Assembly (NCBI GenBank): GCA_002296975.1
Contig: DBIS01000221.1
Coordinates: 1-8,326, forward strand
Source of the DNA: Deltaproteobacteria bacterium UBA796
GTDB lineage: Bacteria; Myxococcota_A; UBA796
DNA length: 8,326 nt
Reading direction: 5' to 3'
Shown: one piece after another, positions 1 to 6,881 of the stretch
Layout: every line of letters starts with the position of its first letter
Numbering within the stretch: position 1 is the first letter of the stretch
Translations under genes and position numbers: made by a program
Notes under the pieces: model-generated
Told to the model about the DNA's origin: nothing
Databases searched by the model: none
What the model saw: the letters and a program-made list of their open reading frames with translations, nothing else

Positions 1-1736
1 TTGTTTCGGAGCATATCGAAGGCCGCTGTATTGAGCAGATCACTCGCTACCCGCCCCTTTTCGTCAGAGACCAATGCGCCAGCCGCTGCACGGTGTCGAC
101 GGCGGCCATCAGCCACAAGGCTTGCAACCTCAGATGCGGCGGTGTTCTTGTCTTCAAGCTTTTCTGCGAGCATGCCCGCTGCGGCCAACAGTGGCTCAAG
201 CCTCGCCTGGTCTACGCCATGGCTGACCCGGACTTCTTCCAGCCGCGACACAATCGCATCGACCCGCGCTCCAACCACCCGCTGCTGCGCTGCCTTGGCC
301 GCACTCAACGCAGCGACAACTGCCGTAAGCGCATGTCGGGTGAGCCCAATATCCTCGCTTAAGGTTGCCACGACCGCATCTGCGCCCGCCTGCCTATCCT
401 CCATCTCCTCATATCGCCGCCGGCGTTTTGTTTGCTTGGCCGCATCCGCACTCCACGCTTTGACGCTCGCTTTTAGCGCCTCGCGACATGCCTTAATCTC
501 TGCGCTAGCGGTCACAATCTCCGCTTGAGAACCAGCGATTTGGCCAATCATCGCCTCATGGGCAGCAGATGCTGACTCATGTACTGCCGCCGCAGACCGC
601 CGTTGATTTCGCGAATGCAACAGCGCTTTCTTTAAGGCTGTTTTCTTGTGGTTCAGCACATCTGTGCGCGCTTGTAGAACGTCGACACCCGATAGTGCCA
701 TAGACGACAGCAACGTTAATCGGCCCTCATAAGCAGCCTTCGCCGCATGGGCCGCCCGATGTTGAGCCTTCAACGACTTGCCCCTAGTCTGGGCGGCGGA
801 CTTCAGGGCGACACTGGGCTTGGCCTGATCCGCCATTGCTAGTTCATGACCACTTTGACTGGCAGTTGCCACCTGCTCCGCTGATTTCAGCGCCGGGTGT
901 GAGTCAGATTCAATATTGGTGGGTGTAAATACCGCTGGCAGACCGTGAGCCTGCTCGCCAAGATGCCGCGCAACCAAAGAACAATAGATGCTCATTTGGG
1001 CGGCTTCGGCTCTCAAAGCATCGATATCAGCTGGCGGCTCATCACCCAGGACCTCCGTGAAAAGTTCGGCGATGGGATCGGCGAGGGCCGCGGCCGCCGT
1101 CACGACCGGGCACAGCAAGTCCGTCCAATTGTTCACAATAATTCTGGCCCGCGCCAAGGCCCGCTCAGACGAAAATTCCGACCAAGCCAGGATCGCCTCT
1201 TCAAAGAATGTATCGAGTAAAGCCAGGATTTTATCGGCCTCCACACATTCATCTGTGGTGCCAAAACCCAAGATAATCTCAACGACCGAAAACCATATTA
1301 AGGCCGCGCGCCCAGACTCGGTGGCGACAAATCCTGCGGCAGCGGCATCGCAATCACCCTCGCACAAGCCTTCGGCCACCAAACCCAAGCCGACCAAACG
1401 GATGATGGCATCGCGGCCGTGTTCATGCTCTAAATCTAAAACCCCGCTCGCCCACTCCACATGGGCTGTGTGCAAAGACAGCGCCGTTCTGGCAGATGTT
1501 GCAACCCCCACAAACAGCGTGCCACCATCCAACAAAGCAGCGATTTCTGCGATCGACTGGCCTGCCGCGGCGATGCCAGTCGACGGGGGGACCACGATCG
1601 GGTCGGCCACCAAGCCGCCTAGCTGACACCCGTCAAGGCGCTCTGCCTCGAGCAAAGAAAATACAGCACGCAGCAAACCGGACCGACGGGGGTCGATGCG
1701 AATCGCGACAAGCTCAGCCTCGAAGTCTGCAAGCAA
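1..1736 (-). CDS. Large Ala-rich helical protein of unknown family (3' end outside window)
   Basis: I do not recognise this family. The minus-strand frame is open from 1742 to base 1 and leaves the window, giving 578 residues if translation starts at the TTG at 1736-1734. I chose that TTG because GGAGG (1748-1744) lies 7 nt upstream; the TTG at 1742 is only 1 nt from the GGAGGG and less likely. Residues about 1-270 look like a compact helical domain with short hydrophobic stretches (for example 144-158), several cysteines (37, 125, 129, 164, 209, 252) and no clear membrane helix. Residues about 275-310 form a polar linker. Residues about 310-578 are Ala/Lys/Arg/Glu-rich, nearly proline-free and probably long helices or coiled coil, with a basic KRRRR patch near 437-441. 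No signal peptide is seen. It follows the coiled-coil gene by 2 nt, suggesting translational coupling and a shared role, perhaps structural (inference). The reading frame is well supported; the function is unknown. Confidence 0.8.
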   Translation of the reverse strand, partial: MLADFEAELVAIRIDPRRSGLLRAVFSLLEAERLDGCQLGGLVADPIVVPPSTGIAAAGQSIAEIAALLDGGTLFVGVATSARTALSLHTAHVEWASGVLDLEHEHGRDAIIRLVGLGLVAEGLCEGDCDAAAAGFVATESGRAALIWFSVVEIILGFGTTDECVEADKILALLDTFFEEAILAWSEFSSERALARARIIVNNWTDLLCPVVTAAAALADPIAELFTEVLGDEPPADIDALRAEAAQMSIYCSLVARHLGEQAHGLPAVFTPTNIESDSHPALKSAEQVATASQSGHELAMADQAKPSVALKSAAQTRGKSLKAQHRAAHAAKAAYEGRLTLLSSMALSGVDVLQARTDVLNHKKTALKKALLHSRNQRRSAAAVHESASAAHEAMIGQIAGSQAEIVTASAEIKACREALKASVKAWSADAAKQTKRRRRYEEMEDRQAGADAVVATLSEDIGLTRHALTAVVAALSAAKAAQQRVVGARVDAIVSRLEEVRVSHGVDQARLEPLLAAAGMLAEKLEDKNTAASEVASLVADGRRRHRAAAGALVSDEKGRVASDLLNTAAFDMLRN

Positions 1737-1738
1737 GA

Positions 1739-2257
1739 TCAACCCTCCAGTTCTGCCAACTCGGTCTCCAGGCTCTCAATCTCTTCTGCAGCTTTGGCTA
1801 TAGACTTCTCGATGCTCGCAATCTCCTTACCCTGGGCCTTTTGGTCTTGCCGTAATGCTTTTTTCTCTGCATCCAGTTCTGCTAACTTGAGCTCAACCTC
1901 ATCCAACTCGGTTTGGGCCGCGCTCATCTCTGCGTTGAGGGCTTCCATGGTTTCATCCCCACCCTCACTTTGCGTGACCAGTTTATCGTACTCAGCCTGA
2001 AGCTCGTCATGAGCTTGACGCTTCTTGGCCAGGTCATCGTCAGCGGCTTGAACCGCCTGCTCCGCCAACTTCATCGCAATCTGCTCATCATCGCGTTCTT
2101 TTTGCGCGGCCTCAAGTGTGGCTGCAGCCTCGGCTGTACGTTTGGCCGCTAACTTCGCTGCGGCCATGGCCTTGACCAGTTCAGCCTCTTGCTTGGACAG
2201 CTTTCTGGCGAGCGCTACTCTTTCTGCTTCAAGTTTCGCCAAGTCATCTTTGGGCAT
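1739..2257 (-). CDS. Small all-helical coiled-coil protein, 172 aa
   Basis: This cytoplasmic-looking protein is almost entirely predicted coiled coil. It is rich in Ala, Glu, Lys, Leu and Asp, has no Cys, Trp or Phe, and its only proline is at position 2. Heptad-like Leu/Ala spacing runs from about residue 5 to 96 and again from about 102 to 171. The two stretches are separated by a Ser-Glu-Gly-Gly-Asp break at 97-101, which could allow an antiparallel helical hairpin (inference). There is no signal peptide or membrane segment. The ATG at 2257 has GGAGGA just upstream (2266-2261). The gene sits 63 nt after plsC and 2 nt before the large unknown gene, so it is probably the middle cistron of a three-gene operon. 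Coiled-coil composition makes database matches (SMC, myosin-like, tropomyosin-like) non-specific, so I assign no function. A scaffold or partner for the downstream Ala-rich helical protein is the simplest guess. Confidence 0.85.
   Translation of the reverse strand: MPKDDLAKLEAERVALARKLSKQEAELVKAMAAAKLAAKRTAEAAATLEAAQKERDDEQIAMKLAEQAVQAADDDLAKKRQAHDELQAEYDKLVTQSEGGDETMEALNAEMSAAQTELDEVELKLAELDAEKKALRQDQKAQGKEIASIEKSIAKAAEEIESLETELAELEG
1744..1748 (-). promoter_or_regulatory. Shine-Dalgarno GGAGG deciding a TTG start
   Basis: GGAGG on the minus strand lies inside the last codons of the upstream coiled-coil gene, 7 nt before the TTG at 1736. This spacing supports 1736 over the TTG at 1742 that overlaps the upstream TGA. 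Its position within the preceding gene suggests translational coupling. Confidence 0.6.
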
Positions 2258-2260
2258 CGG

Positions 2261-2266
2261 TCCTCC
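2261..2266 (-). promoter_or_regulatory. Shine-Dalgarno GGAGGA of the coiled-coil gene
   Basis: GGAGGA on the minus strand ends 3 nt before the ATG at 2257-2255. It is a strong match to the anti-Shine-Dalgarno sequence and supports this start. Confidence 0.7.
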
Positions 2267-2320
2267 ATCATCAGGTTTAAGAATACCAGAGGTCAGAGAC
2301 TTGGGTTGGCTATGGCTGTG

Positions 2321-3052
2321 CTAGGGGCCGGCCTCGAGGTGTTTCACAAATACATCACGGATTGTGGCCACGTGGCTATCCATTGTCTCGAGACTCCAAT
2401 CCGTGGTGGGCATGGCCTGTAAAACCTCGATATCGAGGGGACCGGGTGCGAACTTGAGACGTCCACGCGGGTAAATTTTTGCGGCGTTGTGAACCACCAC
2501 AGGGATGATGGGCAGACCTGTTGCCAAGGCCGCATGAACAAAGCCTTTTTTGAAGGGCTGAAGCTGTCCATCTCGGCTGCGGGTACCCTCGGGCCACATC
2601 CAAAAGCTGAGCTTGTTTTTGGTGATGTAAGCGGCCACTTCTGCCAAGGTCCTAATGGCTGCCGCGCGGTCGGAACGGTCGATCATGGGATGGCCCGACA
2701 ACAAATACAACTGCCCAATGCCCGGGATGTAGCGGATCTCCTTTTTGGCGAGGCCGACACCACCGATTGGGCAGACCCACATTCCCACCCACATATCCAA
2801 AGTCGAGCTGTGGTTGGAGACAAAAATCCCTGGCCTCTGGTCGTTAACGCGATCGCGATTGTGAAAGATGGGCTGCGCGCCACAGGCCCACACCATGGCC
2901 CTCCCGACTATGCTGCCGTACACATTACAAGATTTAATTCGAGCCAGACGCCAGGGCAGCAAGGGGATCATCAGCGCAAAGAACACCACCGATACCGCTG
3001 CCATGAATAGGTATGCGGCCGAAATTCTTATCCATGATTCCATGCGCGACAT
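2321..3052 (-). CDS. plsC: 1-acyl-sn-glycerol-3-phosphate acyltransferase (PlsC family)
   Basis: This enzyme probably transfers an acyl chain to the sn-2 position of lysophosphatidate, giving phosphatidate for membrane phospholipid synthesis at the inner membrane. The protein has 243 residues from the ATG at 3052, the usual PlsC size. A hydrophobic helix near residues 12-32 would anchor it. The family blocks are in order: NHSSTLD (catalytic HX4D, about residues 80-86), GHPMIDRSD (about 120-128), PEGTR (about 154-158, acyl-acceptor phosphate binding) and IPVVV (about 184-188). The frame stays open to a GTG at 3175, but that would add 41 unconserved-looking residues and overlap the divergent kinase start at 3140, so I prefer 3052; ATG 3043 is also possible. 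No strong Shine-Dalgarno precedes either. It is the first gene of the leftward operon. The family assignment is firm. Acyl-acceptor specificity cannot be read from sequence, and other lyso-lipid acyltransferases share these motifs. Confidence 0.93.
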   Translation of the reverse strand: MSRMESWIRISAAYLFMAAVSVVFFALMIPLLPWRLARIKSCNVYGSIVGRAMVWACGAQPIFHNRDRVNDQRPGIFVSNHSSTLDMWVGMWVCPIGGVGLAKKEIRYIPGIGQLYLLSGHPMIDRSDRAAAIRTLAEVAAYITKNKLSFWMWPEGTRSRDGQLQPFKKGFVHAALATGLPIIPVVVHNAAKIYPRGRLKFAPGPLDIEVLQAMPTTDWSLETMDSHVATIRDVFVKHLEAGP

Positions 3053-3139
3053 CTCATACCCCAGTGTCGAGGCAATGTAATCGATATACGCTATGTTCCA
3101 AGCTAGACAACTGCCTACCCAGAAAAAGGGCCCCCGCCG
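3053..3139. promoter_or_regulatory. Divergent intergenic promoter region
   Basis: These 87 bases separate the leftward plsC operon from the rightward kinase operon and must carry or adjoin promoters for both. On the minus strand a weak sigma-70-like pair is visible: TTGTCT (3110-3105) and TATATC (3088-3083) with a 16-nt spacer, placing a start site about 25 nt before the plsC ATG. For the plus strand only a TATGTT (3092-3097) without a convincing -35 can be named. No clear operator repeat is seen. Confidence 0.35.
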
Positions 3140-5005
3140 ATGCCAATGGTATTTACTACCCACGACGCGTTTCACCTGATCATGGGGTCAGCTACCGCAG
3201 TCTCGTACGTGTGGATGGCCATCCTTGGTTTTCGGATTGGGCGAAAAGCATCTCTCGCCAGGCAGACGTTCGCCATTTCAATCGGATTATTTGCATATTG
3301 GCTCATGATGGCCACCTTGGCGGCCTCACCCATCGCGCGGGCATACCCTGCGGTCATTGTTGGGTCCCCGCTGATAAGTGGCTATATCGCCGCCACCTTT
3401 TTGATTTATACAAGCTCGGTCGTCAACCCTCAAAACCCCTGCTCCCTAAGGTGGCTCGTCCTCGGCATACCTGGCACCGCTTTTAGCCTCACAGCTTTGT
3501 CCATCGATGGCGGCTTGGACTACCTGACCCAATACATCCACCATGGACTGCGCACACCTCACCCGATGCTCACGCCGATGTTCTCCATCCACACTGCAGC
3601 GCTATTTGTGGGCATCGCAGGCGCTTTCGTCCTGGTCATCCGCGGCATCAGACAAAATCGCAATATCGCACACCGCAGGGCTCTGGTTTGGATGAGCTAC
3701 GGCCTAGCCAGCACCGTGGGCCTCCTATTGATAACCAACCTCCTGCCATTGTTGGGCTTTCCGTCTTTCACCAGCTTCGCCGGCCCCATGACCATCCCGA
3801 TCACGGTACTGTGCTTCAAAGCACTGCAATCTCACACCGATGCACTAGACAAAAAACACCAGCGTGAACAAGAAAAACTCGTTGGTGCCCTGGAGACTCT
3901 TGGCCACCTCGCCCGAGGTGTTGGGCACGATATGAACAACTTGCTCACTGGGGTAACCGGGAGTGCAGAGTTGATCCGCTTGAAGTCTGGATGCGACCCA
4001 GCGCTCACCCCTCATATCAACCAAATCGTGACCACGGCCATGCGCGCCGGGCAGTTGATGAACAGCATGCAATCCCTTTCGGGCGAGGAGCCCAAGCCAC
4101 AACCGATTCGGCCAGAGGCACTGGTCCTTGAAGCGGTACACACCGCCGAGGCACAAATGCCGCCTGGTGTGCGCCTTGAGGCAAACACCTTGACCGACCT
4201 GCCTTGGGTAGCCGTGCACCCTCAGGCGCTGGTGGGCGCGGTCCTCAACCTAATTCTCAACGCATCCGAGGCCATCGGCAGCAAGCAAGGAATCGTGAAA
4301 ATTAAGATTGAATACGTCGCTCAGGCCATCATCCCACCCGATGCCATGGGTGAGGCCATCGATGGTCAACCGGCTCTCTTGATTTCGGTCAAAGACGATG
4401 GCTGCGGCATGGCCCCATCCACCTTAAAGCAGGCCTTTGAACCCTTCTTTTCGACCAAAGGTTCCGGTCGGGGGCTGGGCTTGATGACCGTATTTTCTGT
4501 GGTCCAAAACACAGGTGGTGCCATCGCGGTTAGCTCCACACCCGGCAAGGGAACCCGCTTTGATTTGTGGTTGCCGGCCTGCCCCCCCACAGGCGCCCCG
4601 CACGCCATTCAAAACGAGGAAAGCACGGTGCTTTTGGTCGAAGACGACGAGACTGTTCGCCCGGTTATCGCCGAAATCTTGCGCACCTTCGGATTCACGG
4701 TCACCGCGAAAGATTGCGCTGAAAGCGGCTTTTCATGGATCAGAACCCAAAGCACTCCGCCGAGTCTTTCCATTCTCGATATCCGACTGCCAGGAGAGAG
4801 CGGAATTCGCTTAGCTCACAAGCTTTTGGCCCAAGACTCCGACCGCAGAATCGTGCTCATGAGTGGAGACGAACCCCTATCCAGCCTGACAGTCTTCGAT
4901 GGCCACACCAACGTCCGCTTTTTACGAAAACCCGTCACGATGAGCCGATTGCGCGCTGAGCTTGTGGATTTGGGCTTTGACCTGGCCCAACCAAAAAATA
5001 GTTAA
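3140..5005 (+). CDS. Membrane-bound hybrid sensor histidine kinase with C-terminal receiver
   Basis: This is a 621-residue two-component sensor. Residues 1-230 hold about seven hydrophobic segments (near 10-30, 44-61, 70-93, 104-121, 145-168, 181-203, 213-229), resembling a 7TM sensor module, with a periplasmic or loop section near 122-144. A charged helical linker (230-250) leads into the HisKA domain. Its H-box has phospho-acceptor His263 in a GHDMNNLL context, typical of the NtrB-like HPK4 group. The HATPase_c domain shows the N-box (Asn370, Asn374), G1 DDGCGM (419-424), F-box FEPFFSTK (433-440) and G2 GSGRGLGL (441-448). A receiver domain follows from about 496, with acidic pocket Asp502/Asp503, phospho-acceptor Asp547, Ser575 and Lys597. 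All catalytic residues are present, so kinase and phosphorelay are expected to be active. No output domain or separate response regulator lies nearby, so signal and target are unknown. The ATG at 3140 has only a weak Shine-Dalgarno; ATG 3146 is an alternative. Confidence 0.93.
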   Translation: MPMVFTTHDAFHLIMGSATAVSYVWMAILGFRIGRKASLARQTFAISIGLFAYWLMMATLAASPIARAYPAVIVGSPLISGYIAATFLIYTSSVVNPQNPCSLRWLVLGIPGTAFSLTALSIDGGLDYLTQYIHHGLRTPHPMLTPMFSIHTAALFVGIAGAFVLVIRGIRQNRNIAHRRALVWMSYGLASTVGLLLITNLLPLLGFPSFTSFAGPMTIPITVLCFKALQSHTDALDKKHQREQEKLVGALETLGHLARGVGHDMNNLLTGVTGSAELIRLKSGCDPALTPHINQIVTTAMRAGQLMNSMQSLSGEEPKPQPIRPEALVLEAVHTAEAQMPPGVRLEANTLTDLPWVAVHPQALVGAVLNLILNASEAIGSKQGIVKIKIEYVAQAIIPPDAMGEAIDGQPALLISVKDDGCGMAPSTLKQAFEPFFSTKGSGRGLGLMTVFSVVQNTGGAIAVSSTPGKGTRFDLWLPACPPTGAPHAIQNEESTVLLVEDDETVRPVIAEILRTFGFTVTAKDCAESGFSWIRTQSTPPSLSILDIRLPGESGIRLAHKLLAQDSDRRIVLMSGDEPLSSLTVFDGHTNVRFLRKPVTMSRLRAELVDLGFDLAQPKNS

Positions 5006-5013
5006 ACAGCCTC

Positions 5014-5020
5014 AAGGAGG
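5014..5020 (+). promoter_or_regulatory. Shine-Dalgarno AAGGAGG fixing the moaB start
   Basis: AAGGAGG ends 4 nt before the ATG at 5025. It selects this start over the in-frame ATG at 4962, which lies inside the upstream kinase gene and would add 21 residues that do not belong to the family. Confidence 0.8.
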
Positions 5021-5024
5021 ACCC

Positions 5025-5555
5025 ATGGCAGGCATCGACGAAAGCATCATATTTCGGCCCTTGAACATCGCCATTTTGACGATTTCGGACACCCGTACCT
5101 TTGAGACTGACAAGTCTGGAGACACGCTACAAGCGCGGATAGAGACGGCGGGTCACACCCTAAGCGCCAGAGAGATCGTGCCTGACGACCTTGAGGGGCT
5201 GGTCGTGAAGCTCCAAGGCCTTATCCAAGACCCAGCCATTGAGGTCGTGATCACCACGGGCGGTACTGGCGTGACGGGTCGGGACATCACCCCCGAGGCG
5301 GTGGAGCGTGTGGGCGAAAAGCACATTCCGGGCTTTGGTGAGCTGTTTCGTTGGCTCAGCTACAAGCTCATCGCCACCTCGACCATTCAGTCTCGCGCCA
5401 CAGCGGTGGTGGCGAATAGCACCTATATTTTCGCACTGCCAGGCTCACCGGGGGCATGCCGCGACGCTTGGGATGGCATCCTTAAAGACCAATTGGATAT
5501 CCGGCATAAGCCTTGTAATTTCGCCGAGTTGATTCCGCGATTGGGAGAGCGCTAA
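5025..5555 (+). CDS. moaB: Molybdopterin adenylyltransferase, MoaB/MogA family
   Basis: This 176-residue cytoplasmic enzyme probably adenylates molybdopterin with ATP during molybdenum or tungsten cofactor synthesis. The MoCF-binding fold is recognisable from the N-terminal strand NIAILTISDTR (14-24) followed by SGDTL (31-35). Further marks are the acidic PDD (53-55), the core TTGGTGVTGRDITPEA (77-92) with its nucleotide- and pterin-binding glycines and Asp87, HIPGFGELFR (100-109), SRATA (123-127) and LPGSPGA (138-144). Its length matches E. coli MoaB (about 170 residues). The start at 5025 is set by AAGGAGG. The gene lies 19 nt after the histidine kinase and is probably co-transcribed with it. 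No other moa, moe or mob gene is visible, so the rest of the pathway must be encoded elsewhere. MoaB versus MogA naming is by overall likeness; adenylyltransferase activity is inferred from the family, since E. coli MoaB itself is not essential for the pathway. Confidence 0.93.
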   Translation: MAGIDESIIFRPLNIAILTISDTRTFETDKSGDTLQARIETAGHTLSAREIVPDDLEGLVVKLQGLIQDPAIEVVITTGGTGVTGRDITPEAVERVGEKHIPGFGELFRWLSYKLIATSTIQSRATAVVANSTYIFALPGSPGACRDAWDGILKDQLDIRHKPCNFAELIPRLGER

Positions 5556-5595
5556 GCCCAGAGTTGGACGCGCCCCCTTGCAAAAGGATAAGCGC

Positions 5596-5619
5596 ATGCA
5601 AATCTTGGAGAGAGCATGA
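5596..5619 (+). other. Possible 7-codon minicistron overlapping the lipoprotein start
   Basis: An ATG at 5596, with AAGGA (5584-5588) 7 nt upstream, opens a 7-residue reading frame (MQILERA) that ends in TGA at 5617-5619. Its stop overlaps the ATG of the lipoprotein gene as ATGA. The arrangement would allow coupled re-initiation, but such a short frame can arise by chance and the lipoprotein gene has its own GGAG. Confidence 0.2.
5607..5610 (+). promoter_or_regulatory. Shine-Dalgarno GGAG of the FG-GAP lipoprotein gene
   Basis: GGAG lies 5 nt before the ATG at 5616. An in-frame TAA at 5589-5591 with no ATG, GTG or TTG in between leaves 5616 as the first possible start. Confidence 0.6.
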
Positions 5620-6877
5620 CCCATACATCGATTCTGTTGACTTTGGCCCTGACTGCGTGCGGCGGCGACGATGCCAGCAAGAGCGCCACAAAAACGGTGC
5701 CCATGAAGCCTGCGACCAGCACAGCATATCAAGCCAAGCAAGACCCAATAGTGGGCCCCAAGATGCCGGCGCTGTTGTTGAGCCAGGCGTGGTTTATGAA
5801 AGATGCCCAAGGAAAGTCAAAACCCGGGCCGGCGCGCCTCGAAATTTGGCGAAAAGGGCCAGCAGGATGGAACTTTACGCGGCTCGAAGACCCAGAATCC
5901 AACGTCTTCCACAAGGCCATCCTGAGCGACGACGGCTCTATCTTGACCATTGGTGCAATGGGCGCCCACCTCAAGCGCTGGGCTTTTGTGGATGGAAAAT
6001 GGTCTCAGGACAAGCTCTGGAGCAAGTCATGGGGCGGTAAGTTCGACCGGCTCCGGGACATCGAGATCGGAGATGTCGATGGAGATGGCGCCGACGAGTA
6101 CGTGATCGCCACCCACGACTTTGGCGTGGTCGCCGTCTTCAACCCCGGGGTTGATGGTGCCGCTCCTGAGATCATCGAACTCGACCAAAAGGCCGACACC
6201 TTCGTGCACGAGGTCGAGATCGGAGACATCGATGGAGATGGAACGCTTGAGTTTTTTGTGACCCCCTCAGACCGAAACAAGGCCAACGTCAGCCAGCACG
6301 GTGAGGTGGTGATGTACAAGTGGGACGGCAAGACATACGCCCGCACAGTGGTCGACCCGGGCAAAGGCACCCACGCGAAGGAAATTCTGGTCGCGGACAT
6401 CGATGGTGACGGAAAATCAGAAATCTTCTCGGTCCAAGAGGCCGTGCTGAAAGACAAGAAGATGGTGAAGCCGGTCACGATTCGTCAATACCGCCAAAAC
6501 AACGAGGGCAGCTTTAGCTTTGAAGAAATCGCCCAGATTGAAGACACCATGACCCGTTTTATTATCGCCGAAGACTTCGATGGTGATGGCAAGCGCGAGC
6601 TCATCGCCGCCGCCAAGAAGACGGGCCTTTACCGCATCAATCCCGAGGGTGAAAAATGGACGGTCACCCAATTTGACGCCAAATCATCCAGCTTCGAACA
6701 CGCGATCGTTGCTGCAGATGTAGACGGTGATGGCCAGAGCGAGTTGTACGTGGCTGCGGACAATCAGCAAGAGCTCAAGCGCTACGACTGGAACCCCAAA
6801 ACCAAGACCTTCGACAAGACGCTCATCGGTAAGCTTCAGCCGAGCGTGTTCACCTGGAACATCGAGGCCGGACAGCT

Positions 6878-6881
<4 letters not shown>
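5616..6881 (+). CDS. Lipoprotein with FG-GAP/VCBS beta-propeller repeats
   Basis: This is a 421-residue predicted surface or periplasmic lipoprotein. The start at 5616 is forced by an in-frame TAA at 5589. The N-terminus is a short hydrophobic signal ending in a lipobox (LTAC, lipidated Cys15) followed by Gly-Gly-Asp-Asp; oddly, its n-region has no Lys or Arg, only a His. A low-complexity linker runs to about residue 48. Five calcium-loop motifs follow: DVDGDG (153-158), DIDGDG (204-209), DIDGDG (261-266), DFDGDG (320-325) and DVDGDG (368-373). They are spaced 48-59 residues apart and each is preceded by a hydrophobic strand and followed by Glu/Leu-rich strands, as in FG-GAP/VCBS repeats. Residues about 100-125 may be a degenerate earlier blade. 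The likely fold is a calcium-stabilised propeller used for binding; no catalytic motif is seen and the ligand is unknown. It lies 60 nt after moaB, and its TAG overlaps the convergent gene's stop. Confidence 0.88.

Noticed and set aside
1..528. Plus-strand Ser/Ala/Arg-rich open frame of 175 residues
   Set aside because: It lies opposite the continuous minus-strand gene 1-1736, has a low-complexity composition typical of antisense frames in GC-rich DNA, and shows no domain.
988..1626. Plus-strand open frame of 212 residues rich in Ser, Ala, Lys and Pro
   Set aside because: It is a shadow of the minus-strand gene, without a ribosome site or recognisable motif.
2258..2320. Gap between plsC and the coiled-coil gene checked for a terminator or promoter
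   Set aside because: No GC-rich hairpin with a T run and no convincing promoter pair was seen, so the genes are treated as one operon.
4962..5024. Upstream in-frame ATG extending MoaB by 21 residues
   Set aside because: It starts inside the kinase gene, lacks a ribosome site, and the AAGGAGG before 5025 marks the true start.
6005..6478. Minus-strand open frame of 157 residues opposite the FG-GAP gene
   Set aside because: It is an antisense reading of the repeated DxDGDG codons; the sense strand carries clear family motifs.
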